Source: Niastella sp966212235 (lineage in GTDB: Bacteria > Bacteroidota > Bacteroidia > Chitinophagales > Chitinophagaceae). Taken from it: a DNA stretch of 64,000 nucleotides. The stretch covers positions 1 to 64,000 of the forward strand of contig CBIHPP010000014.1 in assembly GCA_966212235.1 (NCBI GenBank), written 5' to 3'. The notes beneath the pieces are model-generated. The model saw only the letters and a list, made by a program, of their open reading frames with translations, made no database searches and was not told where the DNA came from. Below, piece by piece: positions 24,952-33,266 of this stretch. How positions within the stretch are numbered: position 1 is the first letter of the stretch; every line of letters starts with the position of its first letter. Made by a program: the position numbers and the translations under genes.

Positions 24952-25953
24952 ATGATTATTAATCACCTGCTTAAATATGGTATTTTCTGTTTGCTGTTGT
25001 TGCCATTTACTGCATTGGCACAACAAAGGGATACTTTAATTAAAAAACTGGATAGTCTAAATAAACTGCCGCCCGAACAAAAAAGAGCCAACCGGGACAG
25101 TATAAGGCGGGAATTCTACAATCAGAAAACCAGGATCACATTTCCTGTTTACTGGACTTTATTGGGTAGTGACTTAAAGCAACAGGTAACAGCTCCTTTT
25201 CATGCAAAACCCCGGGATTGGGCCCGAACGGCCGCCGTTGTAGCCATAACCGGGGGTGTATTGTTGCTGGATAAACCCATCAGCCGGTATGCCGTGGACT
25301 TGCGTCAAAAAAATACCACCGTAGTAAATACCAGTAAATTTGTAACGCAATTTGGTGGCCTTTATGAGGTATATACACTGGCGGCGCTGGGAACCTATGG
25401 CTTCGTATTTAAAAATGAAAAGATGAGGACTACTACTTTACTGGCAACCCAGGCTTATTTAACTTCTTATGTCATCTTTGAAGCGGCCAAGTTCTTATCA
25501 GGTCGCCAAAGACCTTATTACTATAATCCGGAGACCAATAAAAACAGTCCAACATGGCACGGGCCTTTTTACCAGTTTAAAAAAGATGCGAGCGGAAACA
25601 AGCCTAGCAGTTATTCATATACATCCTTTCCATCAGGACATACTACGTTAGCCTTTGCAGCCGCAACGGTATATGCCATGGAGTATAGTGACCGGCCTGC
25701 TGTGAAAATACTTTCTTATAGTGCGGCTTCCTTAATTGGCTTAAGCCGGATTACCGAAAATAAACACTGGGCTTCCGACGTATTGATAGGCGGCATTCTC
25801 GGCCATTTAATTGGCCGGCAGGTGGTGAACAATTATCACCGTTATGCCAAACTGAAATCGGGAGCAGCAGCTAAAAAGAAGAACACCCTTTCGTTTGCAC
25901 CACAGTACCAGTTTGGCCAGTGGTTGCCGGGGATGGTGTACAGGTTTAAATAA
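24952..25953 (+). CDS. PAP2-family phosphatase, exported
   Basis: The protein has 333 residues with a signal peptide ending ALAQ near residue 24. Several hydrophobic helices follow from about 93 on. The three PAP2 motifs are present: KFLSGRQRP (180-188), FPSGHTTLAF (PSGH at 227-230) and SRITENKHWASDV (265-277, with catalytic H272). The family dephosphorylates lipid phosphates such as undecaprenyl pyrophosphate or phosphatidate at the membrane; the substrate here is not predictable. The N-terminal charged stretch (DTLIKKLDSLNKLPPEQKRA) is common in Bacteroidota members. It is a single gene closed by a bidirectional hairpin. The 236 bp before it hold no gene. Confidence 0.9.
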   Translation: MIINHLLKYGIFCLLLLPFTALAQQRDTLIKKLDSLNKLPPEQKRANRDSIRREFYNQKTRITFPVYWTLLGSDLKQQVTAPFHAKPRDWARTAAVVAITGGVLLLDKPISRYAVDLRQKNTTVVNTSKFVTQFGGLYEVYTLAALGTYGFVFKNEKMRTTTLLATQAYLTSYVIFEAAKFLSGRQRPYYYNPETNKNSPTWHGPFYQFKKDASGNKPSSYSYTSFPSGHTTLAFAAATVYAMEYSDRPAVKILSYSAASLIGLSRITENKHWASDVLIGGILGHLIGRQVVNNYHRYAKLKSGAAAKKKNTLSFAPQYQFGQWLPGMVYRFK

Positions 25954-25967
25954 ATATTGAACTACAT

Positions 25968-26027
25968 TAAGAATGTTAAATGAGAAACGAGAAAGTGAAT
26001 ACAGTGGCTTTCACTTTCTCATTCTTA
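25968..26027. terminator. Bidirectional terminator-like hairpin
   Basis: GAGAAAGTGAA (25989-25999) and TTCACTTTCTC (26010-26020) are perfect arms with a 10-bp loop. Outer arms TAAGAATG (25969-25976) and CATTCTTA (26020-26027) extend the structure. It sits between the convergent PAP2 and GH89 genes. Confidence 0.7.
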
Positions 26028-26042
26028 ATTCTTTCTTATTTT

Positions 26043-28256
26043 TCATTTCCCAAATTCAGCTCTGTACTTCTTATACAACTGTTGACAAACAGTCACACTA
26101 TTCCCAACCGGCGCCACCGGGAAAGCCTTCTCCGTCTTCACCCATTTCCATTCCCAGTTACGAATTGTTTGATCAAACTGTTTCAGATCGGGTTCTGTTC
26201 CTGAACGCAATGATTGATGCAGGAGTGTAAAGAATTGTTGCCAGCGTGGTTTATAAAAATCATTCAGCAATCCACTCCATTGCCGGTTTGAATATTCATG
26301 TAACGGACTGTTGGCATCGCCCCACAACGTAATCAAATCCCGGGCGTTCTGTTCATACAACGCTTTTTCCGCAGCAGTAGTGCCATGGCTTCTGGCGGTT
26401 GACAACCAGGGACCAAGCATAAAATCTTTACGGGTAGCCAGCAATACATCCATATCACCGATCAGTTGTAAGAAGGCTTTACTGTATTTATTAAAAGCAG
26501 CACTGTCTTTTTCTTTGAAGGCTGCCACCCATTTCTTTTGTAACGGTGCAGCATAGTTGGCCAGTACCTGGCGGGTGATATCAACCAGGTCATAGCGAAA
26601 TCCATCTGTTTGAATGCCTTTGGCGGCGGCTTGTATAAACAGGTCCCAGGCCGGTAACAGGTCGTTAGGTACGTAGTTCAATTTGGTACGCGTCCATACG
26701 GTGGTAGAATCAAACGTAGGCCGGCCGGTAACGATCGATTCCGCGCCATCCCTTATTTCCTTACCATTGTATACGGTTTGCCGGAGTATCTGCCAGGCAT
26801 TCACCAGGTCATTGCTGGTAGTAGCATAGCGGTTCAACACATATTTTTGTAACCAGCTATCCAGGGCAATGGGTTCTCTTTGCCAGGTATGCTGCATCAT
26901 CAGTTCATACAATACCGGGTTTTGTTCAATGGCTTCCATGGTTAAACCAATGCCCCACATTTTACCCGATGCGCTATCATTCAATGCCTGTGCCGGTCCG
27001 GCCGCTACACCATCCATGCGGCCAAACATATTTACATTCCCACCGAAATTGTGTAACATATTCCATATCCAGGGCTTTTCATAAAAAGCATTGGTGCGTT
27101 TCCATACCGGTTCAATTTCTGCAGCAAGGTCGAGCAGGATCATTTTATCACCGGGCACAGCTTTCAGCAACGCTTCAATTTGCGGCGCTTTCCAGAATTT
27201 TCGGTCACTGTAAAACAGCCAGCCCTGCATTACCCAGGTAGCTGCGGTATCGGCTTGTTTCATGCCTTCATACACACGGGCGCTGAGCGCTGACAGGAAC
27301 GCCGGATCATCAGACGGTGGTTCGTTTTCATTGAACGTATCGGCCGAATAGAGGTGATCGGTTCCAAATAAGGTAGTTTGCTTTTGTAAGAACTTTTTAC
27401 CGATCTCGGCAAACAACGGATCTTCCGAATCAAGGATATAGGTATCGGCAAAACCGTTTGTCCAGTTGGTGGCTTTTAATTTCGCTGTTGGAAATTTCTT
27501 TTTAAATGCAGCCGGAACGTGGCCGGTAAATGCAGGCAACACGGGTTTCATCCCCAATTCTCTTTCGCGTTGCAGGATCTTTTCCTGCAATACTTTATGG
27601 CTTTTCATCCAGCTGAGCGGCAGTGGACCGCCCCAGGCATCCAGGTTGCCCATCCAGAACCAGCCAAAATAGGCCGGACCACAGAAAAATTCTTTCAGGT
27701 CCGCATCACTGAATCCCATTTCTTTATACACTTCATACCAGGTATATTCTTCACCGGTAATAGCCAGCGGCATATTGATGCCATGCAGGGCCATCCAGTC
27801 AATTTCTTTTTGCCAGCGGTCCCAATCCCACCAGCTCATACTGTAATTGAAGGTGCAGTAATTGAGATAGTAACGATACGTATAGGGAGTAACTTTATGT
27901 ACTTTTTCTTTGACTACCGGCAGGGTCGCCGGCAATTGCAGGTTGGTGCCATTCCAGGTGATCTGGCAATGACAATATTCCGTGAGGTAATGGTATAAAG
28001 CCGAAGCGACTGACAAACCGTTATTACCACGCAATACAATTTTGCCGGCGCGGCTTTCCACCTCAAAAATATCTTTCCCGTTTTCGGCCGGAATAGCTTC
28101 TACAATAAAACGGGTGGCATGTTTTGGCAATATTCGTTGAATAAGAGAGCCGGATGCTTTTGTATTCAGTTGAGCAGCAATATTGAGGGGCCGCATCGTA
28201 ACCAGGAGCAACAGCATAAAGCTGTAAGTCATGGCAAGTCTTACTTTTTTTAGCAT
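26043..28256 (-). CDS. Alpha-N-acetylglucosaminidase, GH89 (NAGLU-like)
   Basis: The protein has 737 residues with a signal peptide (about 1-29, ending NIAAQ). It has the three NAGLU domains: N-terminal (35-115, VAIPAENG-like segments with VLRGNNGLSVASALYHYL), a catalytic barrel (120-455, YRYYLNYCTFNYSMSWWDW, WMALHGINMPLA) and a helical C-terminus (460-735). The two catalytic glutamates of the human enzyme are matched by E310 in SADTFNENEPPS and E441 in LTMEAIEQNP. The family removes terminal alpha-linked GlcNAc, for example from mucin or heparan-type glycans. The gene stands alone. A perfect 16-bp palindrome 100 bp upstream may be its operator. Confidence 0.95.
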   Translation of the reverse strand: MLKKVRLAMTYSFMLLLLVTMRPLNIAAQLNTKASGSLIQRILPKHATRFIVEAIPAENGKDIFEVESRAGKIVLRGNNGLSVASALYHYLTEYCHCQITWNGTNLQLPATLPVVKEKVHKVTPYTYRYYLNYCTFNYSMSWWDWDRWQKEIDWMALHGINMPLAITGEEYTWYEVYKEMGFSDADLKEFFCGPAYFGWFWMGNLDAWGGPLPLSWMKSHKVLQEKILQRERELGMKPVLPAFTGHVPAAFKKKFPTAKLKATNWTNGFADTYILDSEDPLFAEIGKKFLQKQTTLFGTDHLYSADTFNENEPPSDDPAFLSALSARVYEGMKQADTAATWVMQGWLFYSDRKFWKAPQIEALLKAVPGDKMILLDLAAEIEPVWKRTNAFYEKPWIWNMLHNFGGNVNMFGRMDGVAAGPAQALNDSASGKMWGIGLTMEAIEQNPVLYELMMQHTWQREPIALDSWLQKYVLNRYATTSNDLVNAWQILRQTVYNGKEIRDGAESIVTGRPTFDSTTVWTRTKLNYVPNDLLPAWDLFIQAAAKGIQTDGFRYDLVDITRQVLANYAAPLQKKWVAAFKEKDSAAFNKYSKAFLQLIGDMDVLLATRKDFMLGPWLSTARSHGTTAAEKALYEQNARDLITLWGDANSPLHEYSNRQWSGLLNDFYKPRWQQFFTLLHQSLRSGTEPDLKQFDQTIRNWEWKWVKTEKAFPVAPVGNSVTVCQQLYKKYRAEFGK

Positions 28257-28356
28257 AGTTCGTTTCGGGTTATCATACCAAATGGTGGTTGCGCCATCAA
28301 GATAAAGCCAATTTTAGTTTCAGCCAAAACGCAGGAGATCCATTTGGCGAGACTTA

Positions 28357-28372
28357 ACGAAACCGGTTTCGT
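28357..28372. promoter_or_regulatory. 16-bp perfect palindrome upstream of GH89
   Basis: ACGAAACC/GGTTTCGT is a perfect palindrome with the central CCGG and flanking A/T typical of LacI-family operators, 100 bp upstream of the GH89 start. No matching regulator is adjacent. It lies in the 332-bp gap 28257-28588, where I see no gene. Confidence 0.5.
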
Positions 28373-28504
28373 GAGAAATACGTGTTTAAAACGGTTGGAA
28401 TTCAACCTGCTGGACCCAATTACGTGGAAATTATGTGATATTATTAGGGAAAGAGACAGGCAAAAAGTAAGAAGAAATTGGAGGTAAGAAGTAGGACGTA
28501 AGAG

Positions 28505-28577
28505 GTAAGAAGTAGGATGTATGAAGGAAGAGGTAGGAAATACAAAATTAGTTCATGTTATACTTCCTACTTCTTAC
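28505..28577. repeat. Inverted repeat of purine-rich low-complexity sequence
   Basis: GTAAGAAGTAGGA (28505-28517) and TCCTACTTCTTAC (28565-28577) are perfect inverted arms around 47 bp. The left side sits in a run of GTAAGAAG/GTAGGA words from about 28465. It follows the 93-residue gene at 28589 on the minus strand and could end its transcript. Confidence 0.65.
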
Positions 28578-28588
28578 TTCAGTATTTA

Positions 28589-28870
28589 TTAGTGTTGCAA
28601 ATGATAGCGCATTCTGCTTTCCAGTTTATCCAGGTTTTTGTCTTTCATTACAGTAAATGAAAACTTCCTGCCTGTTTTGGAAGCGCACCGAACTACTGCA
28701 TCAATAACATCATTGATCGATATTCTATTCTTGATCTTAAACTCAACATTACCCGTCTGTGCTTTTGCACCAGCTGCAACAAATGACTCCTTTTGCATTT
28801 CAGCGTATAATCTTGTATAATCATCCGGGTTTGCGTTCTGTAATTCAACCCGGGCAGTGAAAGTGTTCAT
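28589..28870 (-). CDS. Small hypothetical protein, 93 residues
   Basis: MNTFTARVELQNANPDDYTR opens an alpha/beta protein without signal peptide or membrane segment, with VEFKIKNRISINDVIDAVV and KFSFTVMKDKNLDKLE further on. The pattern (beta strand, helix, beta strand, helix) suggests a small ferredoxin-like fold and the composition is clearly protein-like. I do not recognise a family with certainty; the opening recalls small stress or toxin-type proteins of the DUF2622 kind. It stands alone between GH89 and the PL11 lyase. Upstream, 28871-29354 holds no gene: it is AT-rich, has a near-repeat AAAG..TTAGTGGGTTATTT at about 29172 and 29201, and a palindrome at 29320-29341. Confidence 0.62.
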   Translation of the reverse strand: MNTFTARVELQNANPDDYTRLYAEMQKESFVAAGAKAQTGNVEFKIKNRISINDVIDAVVRCASKTGRKFSFTVMKDKNLDKLESRMRYHLQH

Positions 28871-29319
28871 ATAAATTATTTAATGGTTTGAGATAGATGG
28901 ATCCTTATGGACAATAGCGTTAAAAACTGTTTATGATATTATTATTTATCTGTATGAAAAGCTAACAAATATTGATCGAATAATTCCATTTTGTTTAACC
29001 GACACTACTATTAAAAAAGCGTGCCAATATGTAAAATGGGGATATAATAACGTTGCCTTTACAATGGTTAATGCCGGTATACTGCTTTTGTTTTATTTGT
29101 ATGCCGGGGCATACATCGAAGGCTGTAATGAAGGTACATACAAGGTTTCATAGATTATTTAATTAGTCTATAAAGTTAGTGGGTTATTTGGTGCCATCAA
29201 AGAATTAGCGGGTTATTTTGTTAAACCATTGTAAAGATTGGAAATTGATATTCAGGCTGGTGCAGGATGGTAATTCCATAGGGCTGTATAATTTTCGTGT
29301 TATAATTAAACGGTAAATT

Positions 29320-29341
29320 GCCTGCCTGCCGGCAGGCAGGC
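29320..29341. repeat. 22-bp palindrome in the PL11 leader
   Basis: GCCTGCCTGCC is followed directly by its perfect complement GGCAGGCAGGC, ending 13 bp before the PL11 ATG. This GC-rich palindrome contrasts with the AT-rich leader and resembles the dispersed palindromes common in Bacteroidota. In mRNA it would sit over the ribosome-binding region. Confidence 0.85.
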
Positions 29342-29354
29342 TTGTTGAATAGAT

Positions 29355-31910
29355 ATGCAAAAACGAAATATATCCCTCACTATTACATTCATTACCTGGT
29401 TTCTTTTTTGTGCAGGGATCTCCCATGCACAACGTAAGATGGAAACATTGGCACGTGGTGTAACAGGGGTGCGTACCAATGAAAAGCAGGTCTTCATCAG
29501 TTGGCGGTTGTTAGGTACAGAATCTTCAAAAACGTGTTTTAATATATATCGGAAAACGGGCTCCCGGGCGCTTGTAAAGTTGAATACATCTCCACTCGCT
29601 ACAGTTACCTGGTTTATTGATTCACTGGCAGACTTATCTGTTGTTAATAGCTGGCAGATAAAACCGGTTTTGGATGGAAAAGAAGCAGGAACCGGTGCAG
29701 GAGAATACACCTTATCTGCCAATGCACCCGTGCGTCAATATCTCTCCATCCCATTGCAACCGCCTCCGGCTTCCACCGTGATGCAACAAGCCTATACGTA
29801 CAGTGCCAATGATGCCAGTGCAGGCGACCTGGATGGCGACGGTGAATATGAGATCATCCTGAAATGGGAACCTTCCAATGCCAGGAATCCTCCCCAACCA
29901 GGATTTACTGGTCCACAACTATTGGATGCCTATACCTTACAGGGAAAACTACTTTGGCGCATCGACCTGGGAAAGAATATTCGTTCCGGGGCAGCCTATA
30001 CCCAGTTCATGGTGTATGACCTGGATGGAGATGGCCGGGCAGAAGTGGTTTGTAAAACGGCCGATGGTACTATTGATGGCAAGGGTATTATCCTTGGCGA
30101 TAGTACCAAAGACTGGCGAACCTATACCGCGAATGATCCTACTTATGGAAAAATAGTGAATGGTCCGGAATACCTGACCGTATTTGATGGCCGTACCGGA
30201 GCCGCCCTGGCAACCAGTACGTTTATTCCAGACCGATACCCGTTGAACGGGTGGGGCGGGATAGGCGGTAATGGCGGCAATGATAATAATGGCGGACGGG
30301 CAGATCGCTTCACCGCTGCTATCGCTTACCTGGACGGCGTTCACCCCAGCGTTGTTTTTGTAAGAGGCTGGTACGGCCGTTCTGTATTGGCAGCCTGGGA
30401 TTGGCGGAATGGAAAACTAACCAGCCGCTGGGTGTTTGATTCAAAAGATGCCAGCAATCCATATTCCGGTATGGGGAATCACAGCCTGACGGTGGGCGAT
30501 GTGGATGGCGATGGCAAAGATGAGATCTGTATTGGCGCCATGACAGTGGATGATGATGGCCAAGGCCTGTACACAACCGGACTTCGTCATGGTGATGCTT
30601 TGCATATGACCGATATGGATCCACACCATCCGGGTATGGAGGTATTTGGTATTCATGAAAGTGAAGAAAAAACACTGGCCTTGCAAACACCGGGTGTTGC
30701 TCTCTTTGATGCAAAAACGGGTAATGTATTGTTCAGCCTGGCGCCAGGTGTAGATGTGGGTCGCGGTGTAGCGGCGGATATCGATCCAACGCATGCCGGT
30801 TTTGAGAACTGGGGCGGACCAGGCGGTCTACGTGATGTGCATGGAAAAACCATTACGGAGAAAACGCCTTCTTCTGCCAATTTCGTGGTGTGGTGGGATG
30901 GCGACTTAACCCGTGAACTGCTGGATAAAAACCGCATCGATAAATGGGATTGGAAAAACGATACCACGATCAACCTGCTTACGGCGGAAGGTTGTGCCTC
31001 GAACAATGGTTCTAAAGCCACTCCTTGCCTGAGTGCAGATCTGTTTGGTGATTGGCGGGAAGAAGTGATGTGGCGAACCGCTGATAATAAAGAACTGCGG
31101 ATCTATACCACGACTATCCCCACCCAATATCGTTTCAATACCCTGATGCACGATCCGCAATACCGGGTAGCTATTGCCTGGCAGAACGTAAGTTATAACC
31201 AGCCGCCGCATCCCGGCTTTTATCTGGGCGCCGGCATGGGTCAGCAAAAGTCAATACCTCAGCAACAACAATTCGATACGGCTTCGCTTTCAGGAGGCAG
31301 ATTAATTTATTCAACCGATTTTACCACTGCTTTAGATACCACCCGTTGGATGGTTGAAATGGCGCCGGCCCCAGCCTCTTCTGTATACACACAACATGGT
31401 AAACTGGTGTTGGATACCAAAGGCGGTGTTACGGTTTGGTGGAATCAGTTATTGTCAAAAAATATTCGCATTGAGTACGATCGCAAAGTAATTGTAGCAG
31501 GCGGCGTGAATGACCGGTTATCTGATTGCAACCAGTTCTGGATGGCGCGCGATCCCCGTAATAAAAACCTATTCACGCGCCATGGCGTTTTGGAATCGTA
31601 TGATTCATTACAACTCTATTATGTTGGTATGGGTGGTAACAGCAATAAAACGAATCGCTTTAGAAAATATGAAGGGAATGGCGAAAGAAAATTATTGCAG
31701 GAGTATACAGATACGGCTCATTTATTACAGGCGAATAAAGTATATCACATCACTACAATTATAAAGAACGGCGTCACCAGCTTTTGGGTAGATGGCCAAT
31801 GCCATTTCTCTTTTAAAGATACTTTCCCATTACAACAAGGCTATTTTGGTTTTCGCAGTACCAAATCGCACCAGGAGATCAGCGGATTCAGGGTGTATCA
31901 GTTGGAATAA
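29355..31910 (+). CDS. Rhamnogalacturonan lyase, PL11, with C-terminal lectin-like domain
   Basis: The protein has 851 residues with a signal peptide (1-25, ending GISHAQ). Residues 28-120 are the N-terminal beta domain (LARGVTGVRTNEKQVFISWR). The PL11 eight-bladed propeller follows, with repeated calcium-binding motifs: DLDGDGEYEIILKW, DLDGDGRAEVVCKT and DVDGDGKDEICIGA. ADLFGDWREEVMWR and NQPPHPGFYLG close it near 635. Residues 645-851 form a concanavalin-like domain of the DUF6250 type (IYSTDFTTALDTTRWMVE, CHFSFKDTFPLQQGYFGFR). PL11 cleaves the rhamnogalacturonan I backbone of pectin by beta-elimination. It has no pectin PUL partner nearby. Confidence 0.94.
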   Translation: MQKRNISLTITFITWFLFCAGISHAQRKMETLARGVTGVRTNEKQVFISWRLLGTESSKTCFNIYRKTGSRALVKLNTSPLATVTWFIDSLADLSVVNSWQIKPVLDGKEAGTGAGEYTLSANAPVRQYLSIPLQPPPASTVMQQAYTYSANDASAGDLDGDGEYEIILKWEPSNARNPPQPGFTGPQLLDAYTLQGKLLWRIDLGKNIRSGAAYTQFMVYDLDGDGRAEVVCKTADGTIDGKGIILGDSTKDWRTYTANDPTYGKIVNGPEYLTVFDGRTGAALATSTFIPDRYPLNGWGGIGGNGGNDNNGGRADRFTAAIAYLDGVHPSVVFVRGWYGRSVLAAWDWRNGKLTSRWVFDSKDASNPYSGMGNHSLTVGDVDGDGKDEICIGAMTVDDDGQGLYTTGLRHGDALHMTDMDPHHPGMEVFGIHESEEKTLALQTPGVALFDAKTGNVLFSLAPGVDVGRGVAADIDPTHAGFENWGGPGGLRDVHGKTITEKTPSSANFVVWWDGDLTRELLDKNRIDKWDWKNDTTINLLTAEGCASNNGSKATPCLSADLFGDWREEVMWRTADNKELRIYTTTIPTQYRFNTLMHDPQYRVAIAWQNVSYNQPPHPGFYLGAGMGQQKSIPQQQQFDTASLSGGRLIYSTDFTTALDTTRWMVEMAPAPASSVYTQHGKLVLDTKGGVTVWWNQLLSKNIRIEYDRKVIVAGGVNDRLSDCNQFWMARDPRNKNLFTRHGVLESYDSLQLYYVGMGGNSNKTNRFRKYEGNGERKLLQEYTDTAHLLQANKVYHITTIIKNGVTSFWVDGQCHFSFKDTFPLQQGYFGFRSTKSHQEISGFRVYQLE

Positions 31911-32080
31911 TGCTTAATGCGCAACGCAAAACGCTGAACGCGAATTGCCAAACCATTGGTGTTCTGTGATTGGCATTAAGCGTTCAGCGTTCAACAGGTA
32001 TTAATTATTAAGCTTTCAATTTTTAGCTTTTAGATTTCAGCTTTGAGTTTTTAGCGTTAAGCTTTCAGCGTTCAGCGTTA
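31911..32080. repeat. GCGTTCAGCGTTAAGC low-complexity repeat region with terminator-like arms
   Basis: AACGCTGAACGC (31930-31941) and GCGTTCAGCGTT (31980-31991) are perfect inverted arms. Beyond them AAGCTTTCA, GCGTTAAGC and TTCAGCGTT words repeat to about 32080. The block separates convergent PL11 and desaturase genes and supplies the last codons and stop of the desaturase. The same word family recurs at about 61440-61560. Confidence 0.75.
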
Positions 32081-33113
32081 AGCCTTCTTGCACTTCATCA
32101 CCCACTTCAGGGCCATTCGCTGCCAGTTCACTCCCTTCTTTTTTTGATTTGAAAATGGGCCACAGGAATTGCGCATACCATTCTTCCTGCTGATAATGTT
32201 TCAGTCCAAATGATTTCGGGTATTTGCGGGTGATAATCCCTGTTTTGAAAATGACATCCCATAAAAAGAACATGTTACCGAAATTCCCTTTGTAATGACC
32301 AACACCATCATCATTGGTATCGGCATGATGCGCATGATGGGTAGCCGGCGTAGAAATAAGTCGCTCCAACACCCAGCCAATGGGTTTTAACCATTTGATG
32401 GTGTAAAAGGGTTTGTCCCAGGGAATACTTGAATGTGCACCAGTAGTAATGAGCGATTTGATACCCGTTACAAACAAAGCGGAATACCCGAGGCCCAGAT
32501 ACGTAAGTGAAGTTGTTAAATAGATCTGCGAAAAGAAAATAGTATAGATCACATTCTGGCGACTTGCCATAGCCATGCCCATATAGGGTGCAGAATGGTG
32601 GGTACGATGAAAACGCCATAAGAAAGGTAACTGGTGGTGCAGGCGGTGATACCAGTACTGCGTGAGATCATCCGCAACGGCAATGATAATAAAGCCCCAC
32701 CAGAAAGGGATCCACGAAAACGCGCCTTTGCCGCCGGGTAATAAGATAGGTAATACCAATAACCCGAAATAGGCAATGAGCGGGCGAATGATAAGTTTAG
32801 GTGCAATAAAGCTTACAATATCCAGTATACGCTCATTTTTTGTCCATTTGTTTTCATATAGTCCTACTGCAAATTCAATAACGCCCAGAACGACCATAAT
32901 AGCAGGTAAACCCCAGGTGCTCAGGTTCTTGAAAGTTGCTTCCAGGAAATGAGGCATTTTGAAAGGTAAAGTAGCCGTACCATGCTGTTCCCAGGGGCGG
33001 GCGCCACTCAGGTAAAATGTAAAGAACATAAGTACGACAGGTAGTGCGTAAATTAAAACACTGATCAACCCATCTCGGGTTATCTTCTGTGAAAGTGTTG
33101 GTGCTGGTTTCAT
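32037..33113 (-). CDS. Sterol desaturase/fatty acid hydroxylase superfamily protein
   Basis: The protein has 358 residues and is an integral membrane diiron enzyme. Hydrophobic segments lie at 16-34, 68-86, 107-127 and 134-150, then 190-220. The histidine clusters are HRLHH (156-160), HRTHH (169-173), H227 and HHAHH (259-263), the set that binds two irons in this superfamily. Members hydroxylate or desaturate lipids, sterols or carotenoids; the substrate is unknown. The C-terminal 15 or so residues (LTLNAESLTLKTQS) are read from the intergenic repeat and look like read-through. It is the last gene of a minus-strand operon with SusC, SusD, arylsulfatase and a 41-residue membrane peptide, only 15 bp downstream of the peptide gene. 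Confidence 0.9.
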   Translation of the reverse strand: MKPAPTLSQKITRDGLISVLIYALPVVLMFFTFYLSGARPWEQHGTATLPFKMPHFLEATFKNLSTWGLPAIMVVLGVIEFAVGLYENKWTKNERILDIVSFIAPKLIIRPLIAYFGLLVLPILLPGGKGAFSWIPFWWGFIIIAVADDLTQYWYHRLHHQLPFLWRFHRTHHSAPYMGMAMASRQNVIYTIFFSQIYLTTSLTYLGLGYSALFVTGIKSLITTGAHSSIPWDKPFYTIKWLKPIGWVLERLISTPATHHAHHADTNDDGVGHYKGNFGNMFFLWDVIFKTGIITRKYPKSFGLKHYQQEEWYAQFLWPIFKSKKEGSELAANGPEVGDEVQEGLTLNAESLTLKTQS

Positions 33114-33128
33114 ACTAAAATATTTTGA

Positions 33129-33254
33129 TTAATGATGAATGAAAAAGGTGTTGGCGAGCCAGATACCGCCGGCAATAATTACCAGCGGTATCAGGAAGAT
33201 CAAAATGCCAACGGCGATCTTTTTTGAAAGAATAACAAAATCTCCTGTTGTCAT
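33129..33254 (-). CDS. 41-residue single-span membrane peptide in the sulfatase-desaturase operon
   Basis: ATG at 33254 opens MTTGDFVILSKKIAVGIL, continues with a hydrophobic run (IFLIPLVIIAGGIWLA) and ends NTFFIHH at TAA 33129-33131. It has one membrane helix with two lysines before it, so N-in topology is likely. It starts 12 bp after the arylsulfatase stop and ends 15 bp before the desaturase start, filling the gap between them almost exactly. This packing is the main evidence that it is a real gene. It could be a partner or stabiliser of the desaturase; that is inference. I know no named family. Confidence 0.68.
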   Translation of the reverse strand: MTTGDFVILSKKIAVGILIFLIPLVIIAGGIWLANTFFIHH

Positions 33255-33266
33255 CAATAAATGGTT

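Noticed and set aside
27519..27998. 159-residue plus-strand ORF
   Set aside because: Antisense to the GH89 catalytic domain.
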